Positions 13,267 to 27,133 of a stretch of 64,000 nucleotides of DNA are shown piece by piece. Position 1 is the stretch's first letter, and the number at the start of each line of letters is the position of its first letter. Below the pieces are notes generated by a model, which saw nothing but the letters and a program-made list of their open reading frames with translations, ran no database searches and was not told where the DNA came from. The position numbers were made by a program, and so were the translations under genes. Origin of the DNA: Nocardiopsis coralli (GTDB taxonomy: Bacteria > Actinomycetota > Actinomycetes > Streptosporangiales > Streptosporangiaceae); NCBI RefSeq assembly GCF_014892575.1, contig NZ_JADBGI010000014.1:106529-170528 (forward strand), in the 5' to 3' direction.

Positions 13267-13540
13267 CGCGTCTCCGTCTTCCTCGTGACCTACGCCGGTT
13301 CTCGTAGCCGATATCGCTATTGACCTGCTGAACTTCCCGAAAACCCTCCGACCCCCGCTGTCGGGCGTGTCGCTTTCGTCCCGACGCACAGCGGCGGCGG
13401 GCGGGCACACCCGGCCGTAAGGCCGTAAAGGGAGGGGGTGCACATGCGAAGCGCGCCCTGATCAGTGGATCCGCCCCAGCGACTGGGGCCGGGCGCCGCA
13501 CACACACGTGTAACCCGTCGACTCACGGGCACAATCACAC

Positions 13541-13569
13541 AGGCTACCGCCTGCCGACTGAGCGGTCAA
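13541..13569 (-). promoter_or_regulatory. Probable promoter of the rpsL-rpsG-fusA-tuf operon
   Basis: On the minus strand TTGACC is followed after 17 bases by TAGCCT, a close match to the housekeeping sigma consensus. Transcription would start near 13534, leaving a leader of about 270 nt before rpsL. The stretch between this promoter and the terminator at 13783 shows no gene. Confidence 0.65.
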
Positions 13570-13782
13570 AACGGTGTGCGACATGGCGAGAACCGGCGAA
13601 AGCCGATCCTCGCGTAGCCGTGGGTCTCCCCCAAGTCTACGCGGTTCCCGGAATGCTTCGCCCCCCGATTTCGAGACCTGCGGGTGTGACCTGCGCGATG
13701 CGCCGCCCCATGAGTTGGCTCACGGCCCCGGCACCGTGCCCCGTCCCCCGCACACCCGGCTTTCCGCACCCCACGACAGTAC

Positions 13783-13823
13783 GAGGGCCCGTGTCCGGAC
13801 GCGGTGTCCGGGCACGGGCCCTC
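13783..13823 (-). terminator. Terminator after the repeat-rich membrane protein gene
   Basis: GAGGGCCCGTG and CCGGAC pair with GTCCGG and CACGGGCCCTC around a 5-base loop, giving a 17-bp stem with one internal mismatch. It lies 15 bp after the stop of the minus-strand gene and isolates it from the str promoter. Confidence 0.75.
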
Positions 13824-13838
13824 GGTCGGCCGGGCCGG

Positions 13839-16634
13839 CTAGAAGATCACGAGCAGCAGCGAGATCACACTGATCACGATGCCGACGACCGCGAAGACCG
13901 TACCGGTGGTGATGAGCCCGAGGCCGTCGAGCTCACCCCGGGAGTCACGGATCTCCCTCTTGGCCTTGGGACCGGTGACCAACAGCGCCAGGAGCGCGGT
14001 GACCAGACCGACGAACGGCACCAGCGAGGCCACACCCAGCCAGAGGGTCTGGTTGGCGCCCGGCTCGGTGTCGGCGAGGAAGTCCACGCCGTCGTAACCG
14101 GGGTAACCGTCGCCGGCGTCGTTGCCCAGGGTGCGGTCGTCGAACTCCGGGAAGTCCTCCTGGATGTTCATGCGACGGCGGGAACGGCGCGGCTTGTCCG
14201 GCATCCCGTAGTCGGCCGGGGTGAAACCGTCGTCGTACCCCTCATCCGCGGGACGGTCGTCGTACTCGTCGTATTCGTCGTACTCGTCGTCGTAACCGTC
14301 GCCGTCGTACCCGTCGTCGTAACCCTCCTCCGCGCGGCGGCGCCCGTAGGAGGGCACCGATCCCAGGTCGGAGGGCACGCCCGCGGGCGGACGGCCGTCG
14401 TCCTCACCCGGACCGTCCGGGGCCAGCGGGGAGAACATCTGGGTCGAGGCGCCCTGGTCGTCGTCGAACCGGGGCGGGTCGAACATCTGCGTCGCACCGC
14501 CGTCTGGCGCAGGGGCGGACGATCCCTCGTCACCGCCGGACCGCGCCTGCAGGTCGGCGAGGGCGGCCAGCGGGTCGTCCTGGGACGGCCCGGCGTCGGG
14601 GCCGCCCTGGTCGTACGTGCCCCAGTCGTCGTGGCGCACCCCGCCGCCGGTGTCGTCGCGGCGGCGCTGCTCGGCCTCACGGACCGCGTCGGGCAGACGC
14701 GGGTCGTTGCGGTCGAAGGCCCACGTGTTCCCGCTGCCGGTCCCGAGCCCGCCGGTCTGCTCCGGCTCCGTCGGCCGGGGCCCGGAGAGCTCGTCGTGGT
14801 ACCCGTCGCCGGTCCAGGCGTCGCCGGGGCCGGAACCCCAGCCGTACTCGGACGGCTCACGGTCCTGCGGGGTCCACGAGAGCGGACCCGCTGAGCCGGA
14901 GAGCTCGTCGTCGTAACCGTCGCCGGAGACGGGACGGTCGCCGAGCGGGTCCGCGGCGTTCCAACCACCGCCGGAACCCAGCGGATCGGGGTCCGGGGAA
15001 CCCCACGACGGGGTGTCTCCGGACGGGGTCCACGCCTCACCGGGCGCGGGTGCACCCGGGTCGAGGGGGTCGGAGCCGGGGGTGTCCCAGGTCGACGGGC
15101 CACCGGCGGCCGAGGTCCCCAGCGGGTCGTCACCGGCGGAGCCGCCCCAGGACGGGGCGTCGTCACCCGGGTTCCAGTGCCCGCCGGCGCCGGGGGTGGG
15201 TGTTCCCGTGCCGAGCGGGTCGGACCCGGGGGTGTTCCACGGGGCGGGCTCGCTCGAGGGTGTCCAGGGTTCTCCGGGGTCGGAGGGGCTCCACGACGAG
15301 GGGTCGCCCGAGGGCGACCACGTGTCCCCCGGGTCCGAGGGGTTCCAGGAGGAAGGCTCGGCCGAGGGGGTCCAGGGCTCGCCGCCGGAGGGGCTCCAGG
15401 GCTCGCCGGTCGACGGGGTGTCCCACGACGGGGTCTCACCCGCGGGGCTCCAGGAAGAGTCACTCGACGGGGACCAGGGCTCGCCCGGCTCCGAAGGGCT
15501 CCAGGAGGAGGACTCGTTCGACGGGTTCCAGGGCTCACCGGCCCCCGAGGGACTCCAGGAGGAGGACTCGTTCGACGGGCTCCAGGGCTCACCGGCCCCC
15601 GAGGGACTCCACGAAGACGGCTCCCCCGACGGGGACCAGGGCTCGTCCGGTTCCGAAGGGCTCCAGGCCGCGGCGTCTTCCGACGGCGACCACGCGGCCG
15701 GCTCGGCGGGTACGGGTGCGCCCCAGGGGGCGTCGCCCGACGGGCTCGACGGGTCATCGGGGCCCGGGGTGCCCCAGGACGGGGCCTCACCCGAGGGGGT
15801 CCACGGCTCGCCCGGTTCGGACGGGCTCCACGAAGAGGGCTCCCGGTCCGACACCGGGACATCGCCGCTGACCGGATCGGTGCCGGGGCCGCCCCACGTC
15901 GGGGCTCCCCCACCAGGCGTCCAGGGCTCGGCACCGGCCGCCGGCGCACCGGCGTCCAACGGGTCCGACTCGGGGGTGTTCCACGAGGACGGCTCGGCCG
16001 ACGGCGACCACGGCTCGCGCCCCGCGGAGGACGCCTCGCCGCTGACCGGGTCCGTCCCGGGGCCGCCCCACATGGGTGCCTCCCCCGCCGGGGGACGGGC
16101 ATCGCCGGCAGCGGGCCCGCCGAACGGATCGCCACCGGGCACGGGCGCCCACGGCTCGAAGCCCGGACGCTCGTCCGGGCCGGGGAACCCACCGCTCTCC
16201 GAGGGCACGGTCGCCCCCGCGTCGCTCTCGGGGCTCCACGCCTCGGCCGCGGTCCCCTGACCGGACGGACCGGACGAGGGCCACTCCCCCGGCCCCTCCT
16301 CGCCGGGGGGTGCCGGGACGTCCGCGCTCGCCGCCACGTTCGGGTACCCGCCGGCGCGGTCGCCGCGGTCCTCCCACGGCATCGGCGGCTGCGGCTCGGC
16401 GGGACCGAACCCGCCCAGCGCCTCGGGGTAGGGCTCGACCATCTCCGGACGCGCCGAGCCCAGCCCGGCGTACCCTCCACTGTCCGGGAAGACCGTGCCC
16501 CGGTCCGCTTCCTCCTGTTGCTCGTCCAACGGGTCCTGATACTCCGACTGCGTGCGGTGACGGTTCTGACTCGGCCGGAACCACGAATCCGCGTTGTCCC
16601 GGTCGGGGCCCCGTCCACCCCCGTGTTCGGTCAC
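13839..16634 (-). CDS. Large Ser/Pro/Trp/Glu-repeat protein with C-terminal two-helix membrane domain (DUF4190-like)
   Basis: A 931-residue protein of unknown function. The GTG start (VTEHGGGRGPDRDN) has GGAAGG upstream. Residues 1 to about 800 are low-complexity and predicted disordered: a central block repeats units such as SSWSPSGAGEPWSPS with an 18-residue period, followed by an acidic Asp/Tyr-rich part (YDDGYDGDGYDDEYDEYDEY). The last 80 residues contain two hydrophobic helices (LWLGVASLVPFVGLVTALLA and a final GTVFAVVGIVISVISLLL) separated by a short charged loop, as in DUF4190 proteins. It would therefore be anchored at its C-terminus with a long disordered arm, most simply on the cytoplasmic side as no signal peptide is seen. 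It lies between rpoC and rpsL with its own terminator. Confidence 0.8.
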   Translation of the reverse strand: MTEHGGGRGPDRDNADSWFRPSQNRHRTQSEYQDPLDEQQEEADRGTVFPDSGGYAGLGSARPEMVEPYPEALGGFGPAEPQPPMPWEDRGDRAGGYPNVAASADVPAPPGEEGPGEWPSSGPSGQGTAAEAWSPESDAGATVPSESGGFPGPDERPGFEPWAPVPGGDPFGGPAAGDARPPAGEAPMWGGPGTDPVSGEASSAGREPWSPSAEPSSWNTPESDPLDAGAPAAGAEPWTPGGGAPTWGGPGTDPVSGDVPVSDREPSSWSPSEPGEPWTPSGEAPSWGTPGPDDPSSPSGDAPWGAPVPAEPAAWSPSEDAAAWSPSEPDEPWSPSGEPSSWSPSGAGEPWSPSNESSSWSPSGAGEPWNPSNESSSWSPSEPGEPWSPSSDSSWSPAGETPSWDTPSTGEPWSPSGGEPWTPSAEPSSWNPSDPGDTWSPSGDPSSWSPSDPGEPWTPSSEPAPWNTPGSDPLGTGTPTPGAGGHWNPGDDAPSWGGSAGDDPLGTSAAGGPSTWDTPGSDPLDPGAPAPGEAWTPSGDTPSWGSPDPDPLGSGGGWNAADPLGDRPVSGDGYDDELSGSAGPLSWTPQDREPSEYGWGSGPGDAWTGDGYHDELSGPRPTEPEQTGGLGTGSGNTWAFDRNDPRLPDAVREAEQRRRDDTGGGVRHDDWGTYDQGGPDAGPSQDDPLAALADLQARSGGDEGSSAPAPDGGATQMFDPPRFDDDQGASTQMFSPLAPDGPGEDDGRPPAGVPSDLGSVPSYGRRRAEEGYDDGYDGDGYDDEYDEYDEYDDRPADEGYDDGFTPADYGMPDKPRRSRRRMNIQEDFPEFDDRTLGNDAGDGYPGYDGVDFLADTEPGANQTLWLGVASLVPFVGLVTALLALLVTGPKAKREIRDSRGELDGLGLITTGTVFAVVGIVISVISLLLVIF
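15230..15880 (-). repeat. Degenerate 54-bp coding repeats
   Basis: Inside the large protein gene the DNA repeats with a 54-bp (18-codon) period. Copies starting near 15499 and 15553 are almost identical and outer copies are more diverged. Such recent duplicates suggest copy number changes by slippage or unequal recombination. Confidence 0.75.
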
Positions 16635-16709
16635 TGATGCCTGCCTTCCGACAGCGCCGAAGCGCCCTCTCCCGTCCACACCGTCACGTGTGGACCAACA
16701 ACGACGAAC

Positions 16710-16751
16710 GGCGGCGGTCCCCACCCCTGCGAGGGGTGGGTGGCCGCCGCC
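16710..16751 (-). terminator. Terminator after rpoC
   Basis: An outer 8-bp stem (GGCGGCGG with CCGCCGCC) and an inner 9-bp stem (CCCACCCCT with AGGGGTGGG in minus-strand reading) form a long hairpin with a small internal loop, 20 bp after the rpoC stop. Confidence 0.75.
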
Positions 16752-16771
16752 GTCAGTACAGCAAACCGCGC

Positions 16772-20650
<3,879 letters not shown>

Positions 20651-20684
20651 TTAATTCGTCCTCTGCTCTCGAAGAATGCGGAAG

Positions 20685-23600
20685 TTAGACCTCTTCGACG
20701 CTGCTCGGCTCGCGCCGACCCAGGTCGATTCCCAGTTCTTCCGCCGCGCGGAAGACGTCCTCGTCACTGTCCCGCATCTCGATGGACATACCGTCACTGG
20801 ACAGCACCTCCACGTTCAGACAGAGCGACTGCATCTCCTTGATGAGCACCTTGAAGGACTCAGGGATGCCCGGCTCAGGGATGTTCTCGCCCTTGACGAT
20901 GGCCTCGTAGACCTTGACGCGACCCACGACGTCGTCGGACTTGATGGTCAGGAGCTCCTGGAGCGCGTAGGCGGCGCCGTAGGCCTCCAGGGCCCAGACC
21001 TCCATCTCACCGAAGCGCTGGCCACCGAACTGAGCCTTACCGCCCAGCGGCTGCTGGGTGATCATCGAGTACGGCCCGGTGGAGCGGGCGTGGATCTTGT
21101 CGTCCACCAGGTGGTGGAGCTTCAGGATGTACTTGTAACCGACGGAGATCGGCTCGGCGAAGGGCTCACCGGTGCGGCCGTCGAACAGCAGGGCCTTGCC
21201 GTCCTCGTTGATGAGGTGGTTGCCGTCCTGGTTCGGGTTGACCGACTGGATGATGCCGCTCAGCTCGTCGCCGCGCAGGCCGTCGAAGACCGGGGTGGCC
21301 ACGCGGGAGTCGGGCTCGGCGTGCGAGGCCCCGATCTCGTCCAGTGACTTCTTCCAGTCCTCGTCCAACCCTTGGACGTTCCACCCGTTCTTGGCCAACC
21401 ACCCCAGATGGACCTCCAGCACCTGGCCGACGTTCATGCGGCCGGGCACACCCAGCGGGTTGAGGATGATGTCGATCGGGGTGCCGTCCTCCAGGAACGG
21501 CATGTCCTCCTGCGGGAGGATCTTGGCGATGACGCCCTTGTTGCCGTGGCGGCCGGCGAGCTTGTCGCCGTCGGTGATCTTGCGCTTCTGGGCCACGTAG
21601 ACGCGGACCATCTCGTTCACGCCGGGGGCGAGCTCGTCGCCGTCCTCGCGGCTGAACACGCGCACACCGATGACCTTGCCGGTCTCGCCGTGCGGCACCT
21701 TCAGGGAGGTGTCGCGGACCTCGCGGGCCTTCTCACCGAAGATCGCGCGCAGCAGGCGCTCCTCGGGGGTCAGCTCGGTCTCGCCCTTGGGCGTGACCTT
21801 GCCGACGAGGATGTCGCCGTCGACGACCTCGGCGCCGATACGGATGATGCCCCGGTCGTCGAGGTCGGCCAGGACCTCCTCGCTGACGTTGGGGATCTCG
21901 CGCGTGATCTCCTCCGGGCCCAGCTTGGTGTCACGGGCGTCGACCTCGTGCTCCTCGATGTGGATCGAGGAGAGGACGTCGTCCTGCACCAGGCGCTGGG
22001 AGAGGATGATGGCGTCCTCGTAGTTGTGGCCCTCCCACGACATGTAGGCCACGAGGAGGTTCTTGCCCAGCGACATCTCGCCGTGGTCCGTGGACGGACC
22101 GTCGGCCAGGACCTCGCGCTCCTCGACCCGGGCGCCCTCGTGGACGATCGGGCGCTGGTTGAAGCAGGTGCCCTGGTTGGAGCGCTGGAACTTGCCCATG
22201 CGGTACGTCTTGCGCGTGCCGTCGTCGGCCATCACGGTGACGTAGTCGGCGGTGACGTCCTCGACCACACCGGCCTTCTCCGCGAGCACGACCTCGCCGG
22301 CGTCGGTGGCGGCACGGTACTCCATGCCGGTACCGACGAACGGGGACTCGGCGCGCAGCAGCGGCACGGCCTGGCGCTGCATGTTGGAACCCATGAGCGC
22401 ACGGTTGGCGTCGTCGTGCTCGAGGAACGGGATCATGGCGGTGGCGACCGACACCATCTGGCGCGGCGACACGTCCATGTAGTCGACCTCGTCGGTGCTG
22501 ACGGCCTCGAACTCACCGCCGCGGCGGCGCACGAGGATGCCGGCCTCGGCGAAGGTGCCGTCGTCGTTCATCGGCGTGTTCGCCTGCGCGATGACGAAGC
22601 GGTCCTCCTCGTCCGCGGTGAGGTAGTCGACCTGGTCGGTGATGCGACCGTCGACGACCTTGCGGTACGGGGTCTCGACGAACCCGAAGGAGTTCACCCG
22701 GCCGTAGGCGGCCAGCGAACCGATCAGACCGATGTTGGGACCCTCAGGGGTCTCGATCGGGCACATGCGTCCGTAGTGCGAGGGGTGCACGTCACGGACC
22801 TCGAAGCCGGCGCGCTCACGGGACAGACCGCCCGGGCCCAGCGCCGACAGGCGGCGCTTGTGGGTCATGCCCGCGAGCGGGTTGGTCTGGTCCATGAACT
22901 GGGACAGCTGCGAGGTGCCGAAGAACTCCTTGATGGAGGCCACGACCGGACGGATGTTGATCAGGGTCTGCGGCGTGATCGCCTCGACGTCCTGGGTCGT
23001 CATCCGCTCGCGGACCACACGCTCCATGCGGGCCAGACCCAGGCGGACCTGGTTCTGGATGAGCTCGCCGACGGTGCGCAGACGGCGGTTGCCGAAGTGG
23101 TCGATGTCGTCGGTCTCGATGATCCGCTCACCGAGAGGCGTCTCCTTCTCGGTCTCACCGGCGTGCAGGCGGACGAGGTAGTCGATCGTGTTGACGATGT
23201 CGTCCTCGGTCAGCGTGCCCTGCGTGTAGTCGGTGTCGAGGCCGAGCTTCTTGTTGATCTTGTACCGGCCGACCTTGGCGAGGTCGTAACGCTTCGGGTT
23301 GAAGTAGAGGTTCTCCAGAAGCGTCTGCGCCGATTCCTTCGTCGGCGGCTCGCCGGGACGCAGCTTGCGGTAGATGTCCAGCAGCGCGTCGTCGGTGCCG
23401 GCGGTCGGGTCCTTCTCCAGCGTGTTGCGGATGGACTCGTACTGGCCGAACCGCTCGAGGATCTGGTCGGTGGTCCAACCCAGCGCCTTGAGCAGGACGG
23501 TGACGCCCTGCTTGCGCTTGCGGTCGATGCGCACACCCACGAAGTCGCGCTTGTCGACCTCGAACTCAAGCCATGCACCGCGGGACGGGATGACCTTGCA

Positions 23601-24152
23601 GCCGAACAGGTCCTTGTCCGAGGTCTTGTCGACCGACGTGTCGAAGTACACGCCCGGGGAGCGAACCAGCTGGGACACGACGACGCGCTCGGTGCCGTTG
23701 ATGATGAAGGTGCCCTTTTGGGTCATGAGCGGGAAGTCGCCCATGAACACCGTCTGGCTCTTGATCTCACCGGTGTCGTTGTTGATGAACTCCGCCGTGA
23801 CGAACATCGGGGCGGAGAAGGTCATGTCCTTGTCCTTGCACTCCTCTTCGGAGTACTTGGGCGGCTCGAACCGATGGTCGCGGAACGACAGCGACATCGT
23901 GCCCGAGAAGTCCTCGATCGGACTGATCTCCTCGAAGATCTCTTCGAGACCGGACTGCTCCGTAACGTCCTTACGACCGGCGTTCCGGGCCGCCTCCAGC
24001 CGGGCCTGCCACTTCTCGTTGCCCAGGAGCCAGTCGAAGGACTCGGTCTGAAGGGCGAGAAGGTTCGGGACCTCGAGTGGTTCCGGGATGCGGGCGAAGG
24101 AAACGCGGTGCGGACCAAGGGCGTTAGCGGAGGCGTTGCGCGAGGCTGCCAA
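20685..24152 (-). CDS. rpoB: DNA-directed RNA polymerase subunit beta
   Basis: Beta (1155 residues) forms the other half of the RNA polymerase active centre and binds rifampicin. It starts [20 protein letters not shown], a typical actinobacterial N-terminus. The rifampicin pocket reads [11 protein letters not shown] then TNPLAGM then [13 protein letters not shown]; against the usual NNPLSGL it has T, A and M at E. coli positions 518, 522 and 524, while D516, H526 and S531 are unchanged. A promoter with a leader of about 180 nt lies upstream. No second rpoB is in the window. Confidence 0.98.
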   Translation of the reverse strand: MAASRNASANALGPHRVSFARIPEPLEVPNLLALQTESFDWLLGNEKWQARLEAARNAGRKDVTEQSGLEEIFEEISPIEDFSGTMSLSFRDHRFEPPKYSEEECKDKDMTFSAPMFVTAEFINNDTGEIKSQTVFMGDFPLMTQKGTFIINGTERVVVSQLVRSPGVYFDTSVDKTSDKDLFGCKVIPSRGAWLEFEVDKRDFVGVRIDRKRKQGVTVLLKALGWTTDQILERFGQYESIRNTLEKDPTAGTDDALLDIYRKLRPGEPPTKESAQTLLENLYFNPKRYDLAKVGRYKINKKLGLDTDYTQGTLTEDDIVNTIDYLVRLHAGETEKETPLGERIIETDDIDHFGNRRLRTVGELIQNQVRLGLARMERVVRERMTTQDVEAITPQTLINIRPVVASIKEFFGTSQLSQFMDQTNPLAGMTHKRRLSALGPGGLSRERAGFEVRDVHPSHYGRMCPIETPEGPNIGLIGSLAAYGRVNSFGFVETPYRKVVDGRITDQVDYLTADEEDRFVIAQANTPMNDDGTFAEAGILVRRRGGEFEAVSTDEVDYMDVSPRQMVSVATAMIPFLEHDDANRALMGSNMQRQAVPLLRAESPFVGTGMEYRAATDAGEVVLAEKAGVVEDVTADYVTVMADDGTRKTYRMGKFQRSNQGTCFNQRPIVHEGARVEEREVLADGPSTDHGEMSLGKNLLVAYMSWEGHNYEDAIILSQRLVQDDVLSSIHIEEHEVDARDTKLGPEEITREIPNVSEEVLADLDDRGIIRIGAEVVDGDILVGKVTPKGETELTPEERLLRAIFGEKAREVRDTSLKVPHGETGKVIGVRVFSREDGDELAPGVNEMVRVYVAQKRKITDGDKLAGRHGNKGVIAKILPQEDMPFLEDGTPIDIILNPLGVPGRMNVGQVLEVHLGWLAKNGWNVQGLDEDWKKSLDEIGASHAEPDSRVATPVFDGLRGDELSGIIQSVNPNQDGNHLINEDGKALLFDGRTGEPFAEPISVGYKYILKLHHLVDDKIHARSTGPYSMITQQPLGGKAQFGGQRFGEMEVWALEAYGAAYALQELLTIKSDDVVGRVKVYEAIVKGENIPEPGIPESFKVLIKEMQSLCLNVEVLSSDGMSIEMRDSDEDVFRAAEELGIDLGRREPSSVEEV

Positions 24153-24338
24153 CAGGGGTCCTTCCGAAGGCTTGTGGCGGTTGAAGCGCGCACGCCAGAC
24201 GATCCGTCACGAGAAGGACCGTCACGAGGTCGAGACGGTCGCATCGAGTGGGAACGGCCTACCGAGTTCCGGTTTCTACTACGGATGGCGGCAAACGTTC
24301 ACCAACACAGGGATCACCAAAGGGCAGCGCAAAAGAGC

Positions 24339-24367
24339 AGTGTAGCCGAACACCACACCGCTGTCCA
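24339..24367 (-). promoter_or_regulatory. Probable rpoBC promoter
   Basis: On the minus strand TGGACA and TACACT are separated by exactly 17 bases, about 187 nt before the rpoB start. This is the best housekeeping-type promoter in the rplL-rpoB gap. Confidence 0.55.
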
Positions 24368-24833
24368 CTCACGGTCCACAGCACCACTCACGACACCGGC
24401 AGGATCGCCCGGCGAGGGCGATCCGTCAACCCCGAACACCCTGCCCGAGGGTGCTCTCCCGTCGTGTTCCCCGTGGGTGGACGAGCGCGCCTGCCCCTGG
24501 CCCCTGGGGGATCTGGTGAGCCAACGGACATCCCGAAGGGTTCCCCTGTGTGCAACGGGTAAACACTCCGCCCGGACCCCGTCAAGAATCCCGGGACGGG
24601 AGATTATCGCGTCCAAGGGACAGTTCGCACATGCGCTCCCCACCGCCTCTGGCGGACCGACCCGACCAAGCTTGGCACATCCGAACCACCGCACGGCCAC
24701 GGACACGGCGGCGTTCGCGACATAGGGGACGCAAGGCCCCGCAGAGGTGCTGCACGGCCCGGATCGGGCGGGGACGGGCGACCCTCGAACGCGAAGGCTC
24801 CTCTGCGCCGCTGAGCCGCCTGTGCGCACACGA
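24368..24833. other. Gene-free stretch between rplL terminator and rpoB promoter
   Basis: About 465 bp with no credible coding sequence on either strand. The only structure I see is an 8-bp hairpin at 24402-24424. Confidence 0.4.
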
Positions 24834-24871
24834 ACGCGGCCGCCCCTCCGGGAAAGGAAGGACGGCCGCGT
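24834..24871 (-). terminator. Terminator after rplJ-rplL
   Basis: A 16-bp stem, 9 perfect outer pairs (ACGCGGCCG with CGGCCGCGT) continued by 7 pairs including two G-U, closes a 6-base loop 38 bp after the rplL stop. Confidence 0.75.
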
Positions 24872-24908
24872 GAGAGCAGACCTGCGGGCCTGTGCGGCCC
24901 GCGGGATA

Positions 24909-25298
24909 CTACTTGAGGGTGACGGTGGCGCCGGCGCCCTCGAGGGCCTCCTTGGCCTTGTCCGCGTTCTCCTTGTTGACGCCCTCGAGGAGCGGCTTCG
25001 GAGCGTTGTCGACGAGGTCCTTGGCCTCCTTGAGACCCAGGCTCGTGAGGCCGCGGACCTCCTTGATGACCTGGATCTTCTTGTCGCCGGCGGACTCGAG
25101 GACGACGTCGAACTCGTCCTTCTCCTCCTCGGCGGCGGCGTCGCCGGCACCGCCGGCGGGGGCGGCGACGACAGCGGCGGCCGGAGCGGCGGCCTCGACG
25201 TCGAACTTCTCCTCGAAGAGCTTCACGAACTCGGAGAGCTCGAGGAGGGTCATCTCCTCGAACGCAGCAAGCAGGTCCTCGTTGCTGAGCTTCGCCAT
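24909..25298 (-). CDS. rplL: 50S ribosomal protein L7/L12
   Basis: L7/L12 (129 residues) forms the flexible stalk dimers that recruit translation factors. An N-terminal dimerisation helix ([22 protein letters not shown]), an Ala/Gly-rich hinge (about residues 38-60) and the C-terminal factor-binding domain ([20 protein letters not shown]) are all present. It follows rplJ by 94 bp and precedes a strong terminator. Confidence 0.98.
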   Translation of the reverse strand: MAKLSNEDLLAAFEEMTLLELSEFVKLFEEKFDVEAAAPAAAVVAAPAGGAGDAAAEEEKDEFDVVLESAGDKKIQVIKEVRGLTSLGLKEAKDLVDNAPKPLLEGVNKENADKAKEALEGAGATVTLK

Positions 25299-25392
25299 GG
25301 TGCGATCTCTCTTTCTCTACAGGACACGCGCACCGATCGGGCGCTGCGTGCGAGCCTTCGGCGGGCGGCCGCCCGCCGTGGTTCAGGGGGTT

Positions 25393-25920
25393 CTAGGCGG
25401 CTTCCTCGGTCTTCTTCTCCTCGAGGGCCTTCGCGAGACGCGCGGCCTTGAGGGGAAGAGCCTGGAAGACGGCGGCGGCCTGGCCCTGCTTGGCCTTGAG
25501 CGCACCGGCCATCTTCGAGAGAAGCACCTCGCGGGACTCCAGGTCGGCCAGCTTGGTGACCTGCGCGGCGTCCATCGTCTTGCCGTCGATGACGCCGCCC
25601 TTGATCACCAGGGCGGAGTTCTGCTTCGAGAAGTCACGCAGACCCTTGGCCGTCTCGACCACGTCGCCGTGGACGAAAGCGACCGCGACGGGGCCCTCGA
25701 GGAGGTCGGAGACCTCTTCGTCGATGCCCGCGTCCTTGATCGCGATCTTGGTCAGGGTGTTCTTCACGATGCGGAATCGCGCGTTCTGACCGAGGCCACG
25801 GCGGAGCTCGTTGAGCGCCGCCACGGAGAGCCCCCGGTATTCGGTCAGCACGGTGCCGTTGGCCTCACGGAACTCGTCCGCGAGCTCGGCGACCGCGGCT
25901 GCCTTGTCCGGCCTCGCCAT
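25393..25920 (-). CDS. rplJ: 50S ribosomal protein L10
   Basis: L10 (175 residues) anchors the L7/L12 stalk on 23S rRNA. It starts MARPDKAAAVAELAD; the frame is open upstream but that part is leader RNA. The RNA-binding domain with NGTVLTEYRGLSVAALNELR and the C-terminal helix that carries L12 dimers (LAKALEEKKTEEAA) are complete. A structured leader with an attenuator precedes it. Confidence 0.97.
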   Translation of the reverse strand: MARPDKAAAVAELADEFREANGTVLTEYRGLSVAALNELRRGLGQNARFRIVKNTLTKIAIKDAGIDEEVSDLLEGPVAVAFVHGDVVETAKGLRDFSKQNSALVIKGGVIDGKTMDAAQVTKLADLESREVLLSKMAGALKAKQGQAAAVFQALPLKAARLAKALEEKKTEEAA

Positions 25921-26015
25921 GGGACTCCTTCCAACATTGTCGTCACCCCGCCCGACGGCGGAGCTGCCGACACCAGCTGTCTCCCACGGACTCGTCGCGA
26001 TCGGCGTCAGCACGA

Positions 26016-26190
26016 GAAAAAGCCCCGAGCGCCAGGCGCACGGGGCACGACCTCGTCCTTCTCGGGTACACGTGGGCACCCCGGACGGGAAAGCTCTGAG
26101 TGACACCTGCGCGGGCGCCCATCTTCGACGGGTCCTTAGGCCGCCCCTGAGGGCGACGACCAGCGGTCTTCGGCAATATCCAACGGTACC
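26016..26190 (-). promoter_or_regulatory. rplJ leader RNA with intrinsic attenuator (L10 leader type)
   Basis: About 100 nt upstream of rplJ the minus strand has GCCCCG..GCGC CTG GCGC..CGGGGC followed by TTTTTCTC (stem 26022-26046, T-run 26017-26021), a textbook intrinsic terminator in a genome where most terminators lack a T-run. Upstream sequence includes GCCGAAGACCGCTGGTCGTC and GGCGGCCTAAGGACC, similar in order and motif to L10 leader RNAs. In Firmicutes the L10(L12)4 complex is reported to bind such a leader and cause termination; the same role here is inference. Confidence 0.6.
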
Positions 26191-26252
26191 CCACTCCCGG
26201 GGGTGCATCGCACGGCCCCGGCACGGTCACAGGGTCGCGCGTGCCACATACG

Positions 26253-26296
26253 AGAGGGCCCCGGCCTCTTCCGAACGGAAGCGACCGGGGCCCTCT
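26253..26296 (-). terminator. Terminator after rplK-rplA
   Basis: A perfect 12-bp stem (AGAGGGCCCCGG with CCGGGGCCCTCT) with a 5-bp inner hairpin (CTTCC with GGAAG), 42 bp after the rplA stop. Confidence 0.75.
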
Positions 26297-26337
26297 GCGT
26301 CACAGCTGCGGCCTCAGGGCCGCGGATCCCGGGAGTC

Positions 26338-27015
26338 TCAGAACTCGAGCGGGATGGAGGGACCCATCGTCGTGGTGAGGGAGCCCTTCTTGATGTAGCG
26401 GCCCTTGGCGGCGGACGGCTTGAGGCGGTTCACCTCGTCCATCGCGGCCTGGTAGTTCTCCACCAGCTTGGCGTCGTCGAAGGAGCCCTTGCCGATGATG
26501 AAGTGCAGGTTCCCGTGACGGTCCACGCGGAACTCGATCTTGCCGCCCTTGATGTCGGTGACGGCCTTGGTCACGTCGGGCGTGACGGTGCCGGTCTTCG
26601 GGTTCGGCATCAGGCCACGCGGACCGAGCACGCGGCCCAGGCGGCCGACCTTGCCCATGAGGTCCGGGGTGGCCACGACGGCGTCGAAGTCGAGGAAGCC
26701 GTTCTGGACCTCCTGGACGAGGTCGTCGTCGCCGACGTAGTCGGCGCCAGCGGCGCGAGCCTGCTCGGCACGCTCACCGGTCGCGAAGACCAGGACCCGA
26801 GCGGTCTTACCGGTGCCGTGCGGCAGGTTCACGGTGCCACGGACCATCTGGTCCGCCTTGCGCGGGTCGACACCCAGGCGCAGGGCGACCTCGACGGTCG
26901 GGTCGAACTTGGCTGCGTTGGTGTCCTTGGCCAGCTTCACGGCCTCGGCGGGGCTGTAGAGCCGGTCACGGTCCACCAGCTCGCTGGCTTTGCGGTGGTT
27001 CTTGCTGCGCTTCAC
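26338..27015 (-). CDS. rplA: 50S ribosomal protein L1
   Basis: L1 (225 residues) forms the mobile L1 stalk that ejects E-site tRNA. The signature around [20 protein letters not shown] lies near residue 125. The usual basic N-terminus is short ([17 protein letters not shown]). It follows rplK by 118 bp, a longer gap than in many actinobacteria, and ends at a strong hairpin. Confidence 0.97.
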   Translation of the reverse strand: MKRSKNHRKASELVDRDRLYSPAEAVKLAKDTNAAKFDPTVEVALRLGVDPRKADQMVRGTVNLPHGTGKTARVLVFATGERAEQARAAGADYVGDDDLVQEVQNGFLDFDAVVATPDLMGKVGRLGRVLGPRGLMPNPKTGTVTPDVTKAVTDIKGGKIEFRVDRHGNLHFIIGKGSFDDAKLVENYQAAMDEVNRLKPSAAKGRYIKKGSLTTTMGPSIPLEF

Positions 27016-27133
27016 GCTTGTCTCCTATGCGGACGTGTGGTCACCGGGCCAGCGCCTGGCCCTGCCACGGTCGGTTCGGACGCGGTGCGTCCGTCGCCCC
27101 GGTGGAGATGCACCGGAGCCACCCGAGGGGGAG

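Noticed and set aside
13574..13873. Small plus-strand gene upstream of the str operon
   Set aside because: It overlaps the likely str promoter upstream region and the terminator hairpin, lacks an SD sequence and has low-complexity Arg/Pro/Ser content.
15230..15880. CRISPR-like array
   Set aside because: The period is 54 bp without spacers and lies within a continuous reading frame; it is a coding repeat.
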